64,000 bases of DNA from Endozoicomonas sp. G2_1 (GCF_017744155.1 NZ_JAGHQT010000002.1:310001-374000), one strand, 5' to 3'; shown: positions 11,720 to 20,940, counted from the stretch's first letter. The notes: generated by a model not told the origin, from the letters alone. Numbers and translations: made by a program.

Positions 11720-12482
11720 TAGGGGTATGTACCTCATGATAAAATTCAATATCAGTGCCAGCTGCCGTATTACGGACAATATCAGTATTGAAAACCAACC
11801 TCATTTGAACCGTCGCGTTACGAGTTAAGTTAGAAGCGTTCACTGAAAAACTAGAACTAGCACGATTAACTTGCTCTGCTAATGTCACGCCATCAAGAGT
11901 AAGCTGACTTCCCACTAGACATATTTGTCGCTGCGCGGAAGTAATAAAAATTCGCTGAGTCGGCGACTCTTCAACAAATCGGCTTGTGGTGGCAAAATTT
12001 AAGTTAAATCGATTGGTTTGACCACTGACCGCAGTAATCGCATTGTTTGCGGCCAAGAGCACACTTTTTGCTGAACTTGGTAAACTATCCCCACTATTGA
12101 TGGGATAAACAACTGCTCTTTGCCCATTAACCCCCTGACTAATAAAGTCGCTAAAAGCGACTAATTCAATGCTACTAACGGGTGTATCTGTACCAACAGG
12201 GATATCGCGGTAAATGGCACTGGTAATAATAGGCGTGTAGGATAAACAATTACTTCCAGATATATTAGAAACGACAAAACTGTTGGGAACAGCATTGCGC
12301 AGTTCGCGATTTAAGCGCTCGACAGCAAATCGAGCATTAGCCAATAAAGCTTCATTTTCAGTTGTATCAGCGTATACCTGACTCACTAAGCGAATAAATC
12401 CGGTTAAACCAACAGATAAGATTCCTAACAGCACGATAACCGTAACCATTTCTACTAAGGTAAACCCTTTTTGCCCACGCAT
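11709..12482 (-). CDS. mshO: MSHA minor pilin MshO (PilW-like)
   Basis: 257 aa with a type IV prepilin leader MRGQKG|FTLVE and a hydrophobic helix, so it is processed by a prepilin peptidase and placed in the pilus tip or priming complex. Length and position match MshO. Its ATG shares one base with the mshD stop (TAATG), and its 3' end overlaps mshP by 11 nt. Confidence 0.88.
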   Translation of the reverse strand: MRGQKGFTLVEMVTVIVLLGILSVGLTGFIRLVSQVYADTTENEALLANARFAVERLNRELRNAVPNSFVVSNISGSNCLSYTPIITSAIYRDIPVGTDTPVSSIELVAFSDFISQGVNGQRAVVYPINSGDSLPSSAKSVLLAANNAITAVSGQTNRFNLNFATTSRFVEESPTQRIFITSAQRQICLVGSQLTLDGVTLAEQVNRASSSFSVNASNLTRNATVQMRLVFNTDIVRNTAAGTDIEFYHEVHTPNVP

Positions 12483-13039
12483 TAAAAGTTACCTCGATAT
12501 GCTCGAAACACAATATTATCACCGCTTGGCGTAGTGACAGTCACCGTAATTAACTTAGCATTAAGTTCTTGATTGCCCGCTTCATTCAATACAAAGTCGT
12601 AATCACCATCATAAGCTACCCCCACTCTTATGGAAAAGTTTGGGTACAAATCGCCAATAGCGTTACCGCTGCCATCTTCAACAGCCTGATAACCATTATA
12701 GTCATCGACATCATCAAAGTTTGCTCGGCCGATTTCTCCATCGAGACCTAGATTAAGTATTGGAGTACAACTTATCCCGGACTCGCCACAACGGGTATTA
12801 TTAGTACTTTGTTCATCGTAGCGACGGCCAGATATTTCGTTGATCAAAGACTGGCCTAGTTCTGCCGCCCGAATTTGTTGAACTTGACTTGCACTTTGCT
12901 CACTTGCAGGTAAAACAATGGCAAAAATAATAGAAAATGCCAGCGATAACACGACAATACCTACTATTGTTTCAACGAGGGTAAAGCCTGATTGCTTCAG
13001 ATGTGATTGACTAGGGCGCACTAATATTGCCCTCGACAT
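12482..13039 (-). CDS. mshD: MSHA minor pilin MshD (PilV-like)
   Basis: 185 aa from ATG 13039. Prepilin cleavage site KQSG|FTLVE followed by a hydrophobic helix and a small globular domain with a Cys pair (TRCGESGISC). The start is uncertain: GTG at 13021 has a better ribosome site (GAGGG, 8 nt upstream) and would give a 12-residue leader. Both starts overlap mshC. It is probably a minor pilin that primes assembly. Confidence 0.85.
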   Translation of the reverse strand: MSRAILVRPSQSHLKQSGFTLVETIVGIVVLSLAFSIIFAIVLPASEQSASQVQQIRAAELGQSLINEISGRRYDEQSTNNTRCGESGISCTPILNLGLDGEIGRANFDDVDDYNGYQAVEDGSGNAIGDLYPNFSIRVGVAYDGDYDFVLNEAGNQELNAKLITVTVTTPSGDNIVFRAYRGNF

Positions 13040-13487
13040 TAATATCAATGATTAAATTAGGTGTACCTGAAATATTCACTCGACATGGATTTGAGCAACC
13101 TTGTGGCTGACCTAAGCGGTTAAATTGCAGTTGGATATAGCCAGGATTAGCGGGAACTTGAAAACGAGCCGTGCCATTTAGTTCCATACGAGTGCTGCCA
13201 ACGTTAAAATTACTACTAAATGCAGTGTCGTTACAATCGTTAACCATACCTAAACGGTTACTGGTCACCAACACGCACCTTTGTGGTTGAGAAGTGTCTT
13301 GCATAGCTCGGAGTTGAATCGCTCGGAGTTTCACAATTGCCTCAGAACGCGCAGCATAGCTATCATAATCACCACCGGCCCCCGTAAACTTAGGAACGGC
13401 ATAGGCAGCGAGAATACCAATCAAAATAATTGTGGCGACTAGCTCGACAATAGTAAAGCCAGATTGTGCCTGCTTAGTCATCATCAT
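13011..13487 (-). CDS. mshC: MSHA minor pilin MshC
   Basis: About 158 aa. Leader ending AQSG|FTIVE, then a hydrophobic helix ending in YAVPKF, and a C-terminal domain with Cys pairs. Order and length fit MshC. Three consecutive ATG codons (13487, 13484, 13481) leave the exact start open; the third has the best spacing to GGTG. It is the first gene after a hairpin terminator and heads the minor-pilin group mshCDOP. Confidence 0.86.
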   Translation of the reverse strand: MMMTKQAQSGFTIVELVATIILIGILAAYAVPKFTGAGGDYDSYAARSEAIVKLRAIQLRAMQDTSQPQRCVLVTSNRLGMVNDCNDTAFSSNFNVGSTRMELNGTARFQVPANPGYIQLQFNRLGQPQGCSNPCRVNISGTPNLIIDINVEGNISAP

Positions 13488-13498
13488 TTTCACCGTTC

Positions 13499-13536
13499 AA
13501 AAAACAAAAGGAGCTAAACCTACGCTTAACTCCTTT
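13499..13536 (-). terminator. Hairpin terminator between pilin genes and mshC
   Basis: Minus strand: an eight- to nine-pair stem (GGAGTTAAG with TTTAGCTCC, two G-T wobbles) closes a CGTAGG loop and is followed by TTTTGTTTTTT. It lies between the abundant pilin genes and the minor pilins mshCDOP, where partial termination would lower minor-pilin expression relative to the major pilin. Confidence 0.7.
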
Positions 13537-13574
13537 CTACAATTACCAACCTAGTAAACTAAATAAACATCTCA

Positions 13575-14108
13575 CTAAACACAAGGTCTAACGACAACAC
13601 TAGGCTCTCTAATAGGTAATCGCGGCAGGTAGTATGCATAACAATCACCTGTTAGGTTATTAGGTGCGCTTGGTCTAGAGGCCAAATAAACAAAAAACAC
13701 AGCTCCTGCTCCAGCGACATTGGCAGTTGCAAATCGGTAGTTACCGGAATTGATATCACCAACCTCTAACAGGCGTTGCCAATCTGCAACCACCGCTCTT
13801 GGGTTACCCAATTGAATAATGAGCTCGCCGTCGTTGCTCGGCCCAAGGCCATCGCCAATATTAACTGTTGCCAGCGCCGCGTTATTAGATATTTCTTCAG
13901 TGTTGCCTTTAATGATTGAGCGACTATTTACCAGAGTTACTGCTGTGCGCATGGCACCCGCTACCCCTTCAATACTCGCCGTTTCTGCATCACTGGTTAA
14001 ATCTATAAAACGAGGAGCGGCGGTAGCCGCCAATATGCCTAAAATGACAATGACAACTACTAACTCAATTAGCGTAAAGCCTTTGGGTGCTTTATAAGTT
14101 ACGCGCAA
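13575..14108 (-). CDS. Second MshA-like pilin with TTG start
   Basis: 177 aa. Leader and helix (PKG|FTLIELVVVIVILGILAA) are almost the same as in the preceding MshA, and the globular part shares the ETASIEGVAGAM type region. The only start codon before the leader is TTG at 14108, inside the stop region of mshA (10-nt overlap) and without a clear Shine-Dalgarno, so translation probably depends on mshA and is weaker. A C-terminal Cys pair (GDCYAYYL, RPCV) is typical of MSHA pilins. It is either a minor pilin or a diverged copy of the major pilin. Confidence 0.82.
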   Translation of the reverse strand: MRVTYKAPKGFTLIELVVVIVILGILAATAAPRFIDLTSDAETASIEGVAGAMRTAVTLVNSRSIIKGNTEEISNNAALATVNIGDGLGPSNDGELIIQLGNPRAVVADWQRLLEVGDINSGNYRFATANVAGAGAVFFVYLASRPSAPNNLTGDCYAYYLPRLPIREPSVVVRPCV

Positions 14109-14623
14109 GGTACTGAGCCAATATTTGGAGTACCGCCAACTGCTGCCGCTTCAGTATAAAAAGCGATACAAGGAGTTGTTAAGGCAGTTGGTGCAGCCTG
14201 TCCTCTAGGAAAGACAACAATTGAACCAGCAACAGCTGTAGCTGAGATTTGAAAATCTCCCGTATTGCTAACATCAATATCAAGTAAATCAGTAGACCAC
14301 GACGTTGCTGCAGCGGCGTTATTAGAACGAGGGTAACCAAAGTTAACTAAGACAACTCCTCCAGCTGTACCTCCATTGACATCGACGTCGACACCGTTAC
14401 CACCTGCAGTATTCTGGTTACCTTCAATTAAAGATTTGGCGTGTACTAAACTTGAAGCAGAGTTCATTGAGGCTTCAACTGCTTGAAGTGTCGCTGTATT
14501 AGCGTCATCCTGCAAATTGATAAATCGTGGCGCTGCAGTAGCCGCTAAAATACCTAAAATTACAATCACTACCACTAACTCAATTAGGGTAAAACCAGCT
14601 TGATTTTTTACTCTATTCATCAT
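14099..14623 (-). CDS. mshA: MSHA major pilin MshA
   Basis: 174 aa. Prepilin leader MMNRVKNQAG|FTLIE, a long hydrophobic N-terminal helix, a low-complexity Gly/Ala/Asn region and a C-terminal Cys pair (TPCIAFYT, SVPCA), as in MSHA pilins. An ATG start with AAGG 6 nt upstream gives it a better translation signal than the neighbouring pilin, so I take it as the major subunit. That choice among three similar pilins is inference. Confidence 0.85.
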   Translation of the reverse strand: MMNRVKNQAGFTLIELVVVIVILGILAATAAPRFINLQDDANTATLQAVEASMNSASSLVHAKSLIEGNQNTAGGNGVDVDVNGGTAGGVVLVNFGYPRSNNAAAATSWSTDLLDIDVSNTGDFQISATAVAGSIVVFPRGQAAPTALTTPCIAFYTEAAAVGGTPNIGSVPCA

Positions 14624-14656
14624 GTTAACCTTGTTGTAAAAATTAAAAACGTAAAA

Positions 14657-15274
14657 TTAGCTTCTATTAATGTGAATAACTACCGCACTAGTCGCTGGCT
14701 GATAAGTAAAACTATTACCTATATTGGTCGCCGTTCCCGGATCAGTAAAGTTATTGTTGTTGTCCCTATTAAGTGTATCCCTTAAATAAAAGTGACATAA
14801 AGCACCATTGCCCGTACCACTTTGACTAACAAAATAATCAATATTATTCTGGTTATTTAATGTATTGATGTTATTAGTAATGCTTGGTGGCTGTTGTAAA
14901 ATATTAGACCATACTTCAATACAATTGTTTACATCGAAGTTACCCGCCAAGTTGTTACCATCAGTTAAGCCTGTTGGGTAGCCTGGTCGAATAACGTTAT
15001 TCGCAGCGGTATCTTCCGTAGTTAAAATAAGGTTAATACCGTCATAATTGACAGTATTTAGATTATTCGCACCACTTGGTCTGCCCTCGGCTTCCCACTG
15101 GGCTCTAACTAAAGAAACCGCAGTCGCAAAACCACCTGCTAAACCTTCAATATTGGCATCCTGAGCATTCTCAGTTAAATCTAAAAACCTAGGTATCGCG
15201 GTTACCGCTAATAACCCAAGGATGACAACAACGACAACCAATTCTATCAAGGTAAAACCCGATTGCTTTTTCAT
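14657..15274 (-). CDS. mshB: MSHA pilin MshB
   Basis: 205 aa. Short leader MKKQSG|FTLIE, hydrophobic helix ending in AIPRFLDL, and a pilin body with Cys in NNCIEVW and GALCHFY. First pilin after mshF, the MshB position in Vibrio. GAGGG lies 4 nt before the ATG. In V. cholerae a second promoter lies before mshB and separates the secretory and structural operons; the 84-nt gap upstream here fits that plan. Confidence 0.86.
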   Translation of the reverse strand: MKKQSGFTLIELVVVVVILGLLAVTAIPRFLDLTENAQDANIEGLAGGFATAVSLVRAQWEAEGRPSGANNLNTVNYDGINLILTTEDTAANNVIRPGYPTGLTDGNNLAGNFDVNNCIEVWSNILQQPPSITNNINTLNNQNNIDYFVSQSGTGNGALCHFYLRDTLNRDNNNNFTDPGTATNIGNSFTYQPATSAVVIHINRS

Positions 15275-15358
15275 ATTACCCTCTACTACCCTAGTAACAG
15301 TTTCGTTAGCTACTATCTTACATAAGTTACTGAAAAGTTAAAATCAATTTCAATTTTT
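15275..15358 (-). promoter_or_regulatory. Probable promoter region for the pilin genes
   Basis: This is the largest gap within the msh locus from mshI to mshB. It contains an AT-rich stretch with TTGATT and, 17 nt on, TATGTA, a weak sigma-70-like pair; TAAGAT overlaps it as an alternative -10. The main support is analogy with the known mshB promoter of V. cholerae. No strong consensus is visible. Confidence 0.35.
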
Positions 15359-15874
15359 TTAATGTGTTTTAACCGTACTAACATCACCCGTTCGACTGTT
15401 ATAGTCAAAATATGCCCCACTAGCTAACTGATAACGACAAATACGCCCTAACTGCCCACTAGTTTGAGTCTCCAAAACACTGATTGGTTCAGGTAATACA
15501 GTTAACTCAGTTTCGGTTACTATACGCCAAATATCATAACAAGCGTTGTTCGCATTACTGTCTAACCAACCATTTTTATTCAATCGCCACACCTGATTTA
15601 CGGCTGTGCTATCGCTATTAGAACGATAATCACCGCCTAAAGGCTTCAGCTCAATTATTTTCGGACGGTTTTCCATTAACCATTGACCATGAGTCACAAC
15701 AATTTTATCTGCGAAATTATTCGCTAATCGTTCAAAGGCTACCTTGCTATATTGGTCTTCTTGTTTAAAAAAATAATAGGCAAAAATTGCCATCATTAAC
15801 AACACACATGCGACTATCAGTAGAAACTCCGCCATCGACTTTTCGCGCTTCGCACTTGCTAACTCGCCAGCCAC
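15359..15874 (-). CDS. mshF: MSHA biogenesis protein MshF (GTG start)
   Basis: 171 aa from GTG 15874, chosen because a strong ribosome site GGAGGT sits 5 nt upstream, just after the mshG stop; the ATG at 15835 would remove this context. A single membrane helix (FLLIVACVLLMMAIFAYYFF) near the N-terminus is followed by a periplasmic domain with a Cys pair (NACYDIW, GRICRYQL). Position between mshG and mshB identifies MshF, whose exact role in the pilus is unknown. Confidence 0.85.
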   Translation of the reverse strand: MAGELASAKREKSMAEFLLIVACVLLMMAIFAYYFFKQEDQYSKVAFERLANNFADKIVVTHGQWLMENRPKIIELKPLGGDYRSNSDSTAVNQVWRLNKNGWLDSNANNACYDIWRIVTETELTVLPEPISVLETQTSGQLGRICRYQLASGAYFDYNSRTGDVSTVKTH

Positions 15875-15888
15875 TAACAACCTCCAGA

Positions 15889-17124
15889 CTAGCCATTGCC
15901 TTTGAACGCAGACATTAAATCCCACATTGGCGTGAAAATACCAAGCGCCAAAATCATTACCATAGCAGCGACAATTACAATAAGAATTGGTTCTATCTTC
16001 GCTGTTAGTGTGCTCAAGTCATAATCGACTTCGCGTTCATAGTAATCACCAACTTCTTCTAGTAATTCGTCTACTCGTCCGGTTTCTTCGCCGACTACGA
16101 TCATCTGGAGAACTAGTGGCGTAAAGAGTTCACTGGCAACGGCAGCCCTAAGTAAACTCTCACCGCTTTCGATAGCACTGCGCATAGTTAAGATTTTGCC
16201 GCGCATAAAGGTATTATCGACAGCATCGGCAACTAAACTCAAGCCAGTCGTCATCGGCACACCAGCCCGCAAAACAATAGCAAAGCTATGAGCAAATCGG
16301 GATAAAATAGAACGCTCAATAATACTCCCAACGATTGGCAATTTAGTTTTCAAACGATCCCAGCGATATAAACCATTGACCGTACGCAAGTAATATCTAA
16401 CGCCAATAATGGCGATAACCAAAAAGCCGAGCATATGCGGCCAGTAATTTAAAAACAAATTGGAGCTCGCAATCAGCGCTTTAGTTGCCCAAGGCAAGTC
16501 AGCTCCCAATTTACTAAACAAACTGGAGAATGTTGGAATAACAAAAATATTCAGTACGACAAGAGCAATAGCCAAGGCAATAATGACAAATGATGGATAG
16601 CGCAGCGCAGTTTTAATACGCTTTTTGGTTTCCTGCTCACGCTCGAAATAAGTCGCTAACTTAATAAATGAGTCATCGAGCTTACCGGTATTTTCACCAA
16701 CGTGAATTAGTGAAATAAACAGTGGCGAAAAGAATCTCGGATGCTGGTTTAATGCAGATGACAAGGCGAAGCCATTTTCTAACTGGGTAGCTACTTCAGC
16801 CAGCACACTGCGTAACTTAACCGAGCTACTAGACTCGGCTAACCCGTTAATCGCCCTTAATATAGGAACACCTGATTTCATCAAGGCATACATCTGGCGA
16901 CAAAAAACAATGAGGTCATCAAGTGATACGGGCGCAAAGCCGAGTAAATCACCGATATCAATGTCACCGGCGTTGCCAACTTTTTCTTTGCCTTGCTTAA
17001 TGTCGGTTGGAATAATTTGCTGGCGCGATAACATTTCAGCAACCGCCGAGATATTGGCAGCTTCAATAGTGCCCTTAACCTGTGTGCCTTGGTTATTGCG
17101 ACCAACGTAATCAAATGATGCCAT
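15889..17124 (-). CDS. mshG: MSHA inner-membrane platform protein MshG
   Basis: 411 aa, a GspF/PilC-family platform protein: two homologous cytoplasmic domains (each opening near FCRQMYALMKSGVPIL and FAHSFAIVLRAGVPMT) and three membrane helices. It couples the MshE ATPase to pilin addition. It lies 6 nt after mshE and 14 nt before the mshF GTG. Confidence 0.95.
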   Translation of the reverse strand: MASFDYVGRNNQGTQVKGTIEAANISAVAEMLSRQQIIPTDIKQGKEKVGNAGDIDIGDLLGFAPVSLDDLIVFCRQMYALMKSGVPILRAINGLAESSSSVKLRSVLAEVATQLENGFALSSALNQHPRFFSPLFISLIHVGENTGKLDDSFIKLATYFEREQETKKRIKTALRYPSFVIIALAIALVVLNIFVIPTFSSLFSKLGADLPWATKALIASSNLFLNYWPHMLGFLVIAIIGVRYYLRTVNGLYRWDRLKTKLPIVGSIIERSILSRFAHSFAIVLRAGVPMTTGLSLVADAVDNTFMRGKILTMRSAIESGESLLRAAVASELFTPLVLQMIVVGEETGRVDELLEEVGDYYEREVDYDLSTLTAKIEPILIVIVAAMVMILALGIFTPMWDLMSAFKGNG

Positions 17125-17130
17125 TGAAAA

Positions 17131-18849
17131 TTACTGCTCCATCACGTCTGTTGTTTCAGCTAAACGCAGCACTTCTTCAACGCTAGTGACGCCAACTTTA
17201 GCATAGTCAAAAGCGGCCAGAGCTAGTGGCTTATAACCTGGGTGCGCCTTCGCGTACTTAGTAAACGATTCACTGTCTTCTCGTTTCAGCGCTGCCATCA
17301 TAGGCTCATTCATTTCTAATAACTCAAAAACACCAATTCGGCCGCGATAGCCAGTATACTGACAACTTTGACAACCCTTACCTCGTTTGAACGGGTAGTT
17401 AATCGCATCTTCGCCCGCCAAATTGCTCAACCATAACTTCTCTTGGTCGTCGAGCTGGTAATCTTGCAAGCAGTTTTCACAGTTTCGGCGTACTAAGCGC
17501 TGAGCGATAACCGCTCTGAGAGAACTACCAACTAAAAAGCCAGCGGCCCCCATATCCATTAAGCGCAAGGCGCTAGTAATAGCGTCGTTGGTATGAAGTG
17601 TCGATAACACTAAGTGACCGGTTAACGCGCCTCTTAAACCAATTTCTACCGTTTCTTGGTCACGCATCTCACCGACCATAATAATATCGGGATCTTGGCG
17701 TAACGCTGTTCTCAATACACTAGAGAAAGTTAAGTCAATCTTGCTACTAACTTGAACCTGATTAACGCGAGGTAAACGATATTCTACCGGATCTTCAGCG
17801 GTAATTATCTTTTTACTCGACTGGTTGAGCTCGCTCAACGCACCGTATAAAGTAGTCGTTTTACCACTACCGGTTGGCCCGGTGACTAATACCATGCCAT
17901 GAGGTCGACTGATTTGATGACGCAAACGGCTGACGATTTCAGCTGGCATACCGGTTTCATCAAGCGACAATAAACCGGCAGACTGGTCGAGTAAACGCAT
18001 AACCACCGATTCACCGTGCTGAACAGGCATGGTTGACATCCGGACATCGATGCGATGACCTTTAATATCTAAGTGAAAACGGCCATCTTGTGGCAAGCGC
18101 TTTTCTGAGATGTCCAAACCCGCCATTAACTTTAAACGCAACACCATAGCGGCAGCTATTTTATTTTCTTTTAAGACGTTTTCTTGTAAGACACCGTCAA
18201 TACGTTGCCTGATTCTTAGCTTGTTTTCATCCGGTTCGATATGGACGTCAGATGCTCGCATTTGCACGGCATCTTCAAATACCGACTGCAACAACTTACC
18301 AACGGTAGCATCACTACTATCGTCTAATAGCGTTGTGGTTAAGTCAAAATCAGAGGTTTGTTGATATTCTTCTTCTAACTGACTGGCGAAAGATTCAATA
18401 TCAGCCGTGCGGCGATACAAGCTATCAAAAGCATCATAGAGCTGAGACTCCATAACAACCGCTAGTTCGATACGCTTTGGTGCCAACATTTGTTCAAGCT
18501 GATCTAAACCGTTTAAGTCAGCTGGATCACTCATGCCAATTAAAACACTATCACCCAGATCTTCAATAACGATAGCTCTCAAACGGCGAGCGTGTACTTC
18601 TGACAACAGTGAGGCAACTTCTGGAGGAATTCGACGCTGGCTAATATCTAAAAATGGTACATCCAATTGCTGAGCAAGGAATTCGAGCAATTGACGTTCG
18701 CTAATACTGCCCAACTCAATCAGAGTATCACCAAGTTTACGGCCGGTAGACTTTTGCGCATTTAGCGCCTGCATCAGCTGTTCATTGGTGATGATGTGCT
18801 CGTGAACAAGCAAATCACCTAAACGCATTTTTAATTTAGGGGCTGCCAT
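17131..18849 (-). CDS. mshE: Pilus extension ATPase MshE with c-di-GMP-binding N-domain
   Basis: 572 aa GspE/PilB-family hexameric ATPase. The N-terminal MshEN fold carries paired RLGDLLV and KLGDTLI motifs (residues 10-45), the elements that bind c-di-GMP in V. cholerae MshE. The ATPase part has Walker A GPTGSGKT, an Asp box, Walker B (DIIMVGEMRD) and a tetra-Cys zinc site (CENC...CQSC). It powers MSHA extension and links it to c-di-GMP, which other proteins in this window make or degrade. It starts 1 nt after mshN. Confidence 0.96.
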   Translation of the reverse strand: MAAPKLKMRLGDLLVHEHIITNEQLMQALNAQKSTGRKLGDTLIELGSISERQLLEFLAQQLDVPFLDISQRRIPPEVASLLSEVHARRLRAIVIEDLGDSVLIGMSDPADLNGLDQLEQMLAPKRIELAVVMESQLYDAFDSLYRRTADIESFASQLEEEYQQTSDFDLTTTLLDDSSDATVGKLLQSVFEDAVQMRASDVHIEPDENKLRIRQRIDGVLQENVLKENKIAAAMVLRLKLMAGLDISEKRLPQDGRFHLDIKGHRIDVRMSTMPVQHGESVVMRLLDQSAGLLSLDETGMPAEIVSRLRHQISRPHGMVLVTGPTGSGKTTTLYGALSELNQSSKKIITAEDPVEYRLPRVNQVQVSSKIDLTFSSVLRTALRQDPDIIMVGEMRDQETVEIGLRGALTGHLVLSTLHTNDAITSALRLMDMGAAGFLVGSSLRAVIAQRLVRRNCENCLQDYQLDDQEKLWLSNLAGEDAINYPFKRGKGCQSCQYTGYRGRIGVFELLEMNEPMMAALKREDSESFTKYAKAHPGYKPLALAAFDYAKVGVTSVEEVLRLAETTDVMEQ

Positions 18850-18850
18850 C

Positions 18851-20026
18851 CTACTCTCCTAATTCCTGTAACCGCTGCTTGGCAAAGTTTAATGTCGTTG
18901 CTGATAAACCGCCTTGTTGAACTGCTTGCTTGTATGCTAATAACGCTTGTTCAAACTGGCTGTCACTATCATATGCCACTGCTAAACCGAGTAACCACTT
19001 TGCTTGTTGAGGTTGCGCTTGCATCAGAAACTGATAAGCCTCAATTGCCGCATTAAATTGCTGGCTCTGTTGTGCAGCATTAGCCAATAATGCTTGATAG
19101 TCAACATTTGGCGTTTGCGCTTTTTCTATGAGTACGTCGTAGGCAGCGCGAAAGTTGCCCTGACGCTGAAAAATTCTCGCTTGCATCAGACGAAATTCGA
19201 TATTATTCGGAGCTTGCGAAATTCCTTGCTGTAACAGGTTAACTGCTGCTTGATAGTCTTGTCGACCAAACCACAAGGCCGCCAATTGCTGTCTTGCTAG
19301 ATTGTTTTGTGGTGTTAATAGCAAGACTTCTTCAAATAAACTCTCTGCTTTTTGCACTTGGTTAAGTAAGAGCGCTTGCTCTGCCTGTTTAAACTTCTGC
19401 TCTGCCAGCTCTGGCGCAGATAATTGACGGCGAGCGATGGACATTGTTGCTTTAGGCTCAGCTGTTTTGGACATAGTCGCGTTAGGCTTAGCCGTTTGCT
19501 CTACTACTGGAGTGTTAGCCTCTGATGTCTCCTGAGCCATTACTTCTGCCTCGCCATCGATTTTCCGTTCAACTGGGCGAGTGTTACTTATTTGCTCATT
19601 GTTACTGATCTGCTCGGGCGCTTGTTCCGCCATTTCAACCTTGTATTCGTTACTCGATGTTACAACGTCTACAGGTTCGGCTTTTGGCTCAATTTGATTA
19701 CTCTCAACTACTGGTTGAGCTGACGGTGGAGGCGTCTGCGCAAGTTTTTTGCTCTCGAGTTCAGGTGATGAAACACTAGTCGTTTCAGTTTGCATTGGCA
19801 CTTGCTGTGTTTGCGCTAACTGCTCAGTCAGCTGTTTGTTTTGCTGATCCATTTGCCACAATGAAAAAGCAACAAAGGCGCAAACAACCGTGATTAATAC
19901 TGCAATTATTATTGGCTTGGTGCTAGATTTGACAGATGCCTGATAAACTGGTGCTTGCTCTTGCCCGGCAACCGTCTGAGGTTTGCGCTCGTCTAAATCT
20001 TTGAGCATTTGATTAATCACGCTCAT
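18851..20026 (-). CDS. mshN: MSHA biogenesis TPR protein MshN
   Basis: 391 aa. A short cytoplasmic N-terminus, one membrane helix (IIIAVLITVVCAFVAFSLW, about 53-72), a Gln/Glu/Pro-rich periplasmic linker (about 75-205) with two near-identical KTAEPKATMS-type segments, then TPR repeats to the C-terminus. MshN is a membrane-attached TPR scaffold, thought to connect inner platform and secretin. Its ATG overlaps the mshM stop (ATGA). Confidence 0.9.
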   Translation of the reverse strand: MSVINQMLKDLDERKPQTVAGQEQAPVYQASVKSSTKPIIIAVLITVVCAFVAFSLWQMDQQNKQLTEQLAQTQQVPMQTETTSVSSPELESKKLAQTPPPSAQPVVESNQIEPKAEPVDVVTSSNEYKVEMAEQAPEQISNNEQISNTRPVERKIDGEAEVMAQETSEANTPVVEQTAKPNATMSKTAEPKATMSIARRQLSAPELAEQKFKQAEQALLLNQVQKAESLFEEVLLLTPQNNLARQQLAALWFGRQDYQAAVNLLQQGISQAPNNIEFRLMQARIFQRQGNFRAAYDVLIEKAQTPNVDYQALLANAAQQSQQFNAAIEAYQFLMQAQPQQAKWLLGLAVAYDSDSQFEQALLAYKQAVQQGGLSATTLNFAKQRLQELGE

Positions 20027-20925
20027 AACAAACCTCCATATTGCCAGTAAGCAGCACTAGCAATTGCTGCTACAAACGAAAAAGCAACCAGCCATACAGC
20101 GTAGTTGGTGATTGCCGTCGCATCTTGAGTATCTTTAATCGCGCTGGTTAAATGCTTGCTCGACAACTGATAACTTCCTTGACCATAAGCTAGCATCAGC
20201 ATTTTATGCGCTAAAATATTCACTAAGCGCGGAATACCACGACTGGCATAGGCAATCTTTTTCGCTAGCGACTGGCTAAACAACGCGGGTCCTTTGTAGC
20301 CAGCAACCGACATGCGATGATTGACATATTGAATCACTTCTTGTTTAGTCATGGGTCTCAATTGATACGAAAAAGTAATGCGCTGCCTCAATTGTCGAAA
20401 CTGCTGTGTAGATAGTCTTTGTTCCAATTCTGGTTGAGCAAACAAGACCACTTGTAACAACTTGCGACTTTCGGTTTCAAGGTTAGTAAACAATCGCAAC
20501 GCCTCTAAGCTCTCTTCTGGCAATGCTTGTGCTTCGTCTAAAATCAATACCACAGAATGACCACGACTATGAAGTTCTAGCAATCGCTCTTGGATACGCT
20601 GGGTTAGCAACTGCAGTGACATCCGCTGCGCTTGTTTAACACCAAGTTCTTGTGCGACTGCCCTTCTTAATTCATCAGGCTTTAGATAAGGGTTAGGAAT
20701 ATAGGCAGTGACAAAATGATCGGGGATTTCGTTAAGCAATTTTCGGCACAAGAGTGTTTTACCAGTGCCCACTTCACCAACTACCTTGATAAATCCCTCA
20801 CCTGTTTTTAACGCAGTTAGCAAGACTGCTAGCGCCTCGTTGTGAGGCGCTAAACCAACAAAAAAGCTGGTATTAGGTGTTAATGTGAAAGGCAATTCAG
20901 TTAAGCCAAAGTGATATAAATACAT
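20023..20925 (-). CDS. mshM: MSHA biogenesis ATPase MshM (ExeA-like)
   Basis: 300 aa AAA+ protein: Walker A GEVGTGKT (50-57), Walker B VLILDEAQ (about 126), and a C-terminal membrane helix (AVWLVAFSFVAAIASAAYW). It resembles ExeA/GspA, which helps secretins pass or bind the peptidoglycan, but lacks the C-terminal periplasmic peptidoglycan-binding domain. Between mshL and mshN, as in other MSHA loci. Confidence 0.93.
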   Translation of the reverse strand: MYLYHFGLTELPFTLTPNTSFFVGLAPHNEALAVLLTALKTGEGFIKVVGEVGTGKTLLCRKLLNEIPDHFVTAYIPNPYLKPDELRRAVAQELGVKQAQRMSLQLLTQRIQERLLELHSRGHSVVLILDEAQALPEESLEALRLFTNLETESRKLLQVVLFAQPELEQRLSTQQFRQLRQRITFSYQLRPMTKQEVIQYVNHRMSVAGYKGPALFSQSLAKKIAYASRGIPRLVNILAHKMLMLAYGQGSYQLSSKHLTSAIKDTQDATAITNYAVWLVAFSFVAAIASAAYWQYGGLL

Positions 20926-20940
20926 TGCCTTTTATAGTTA

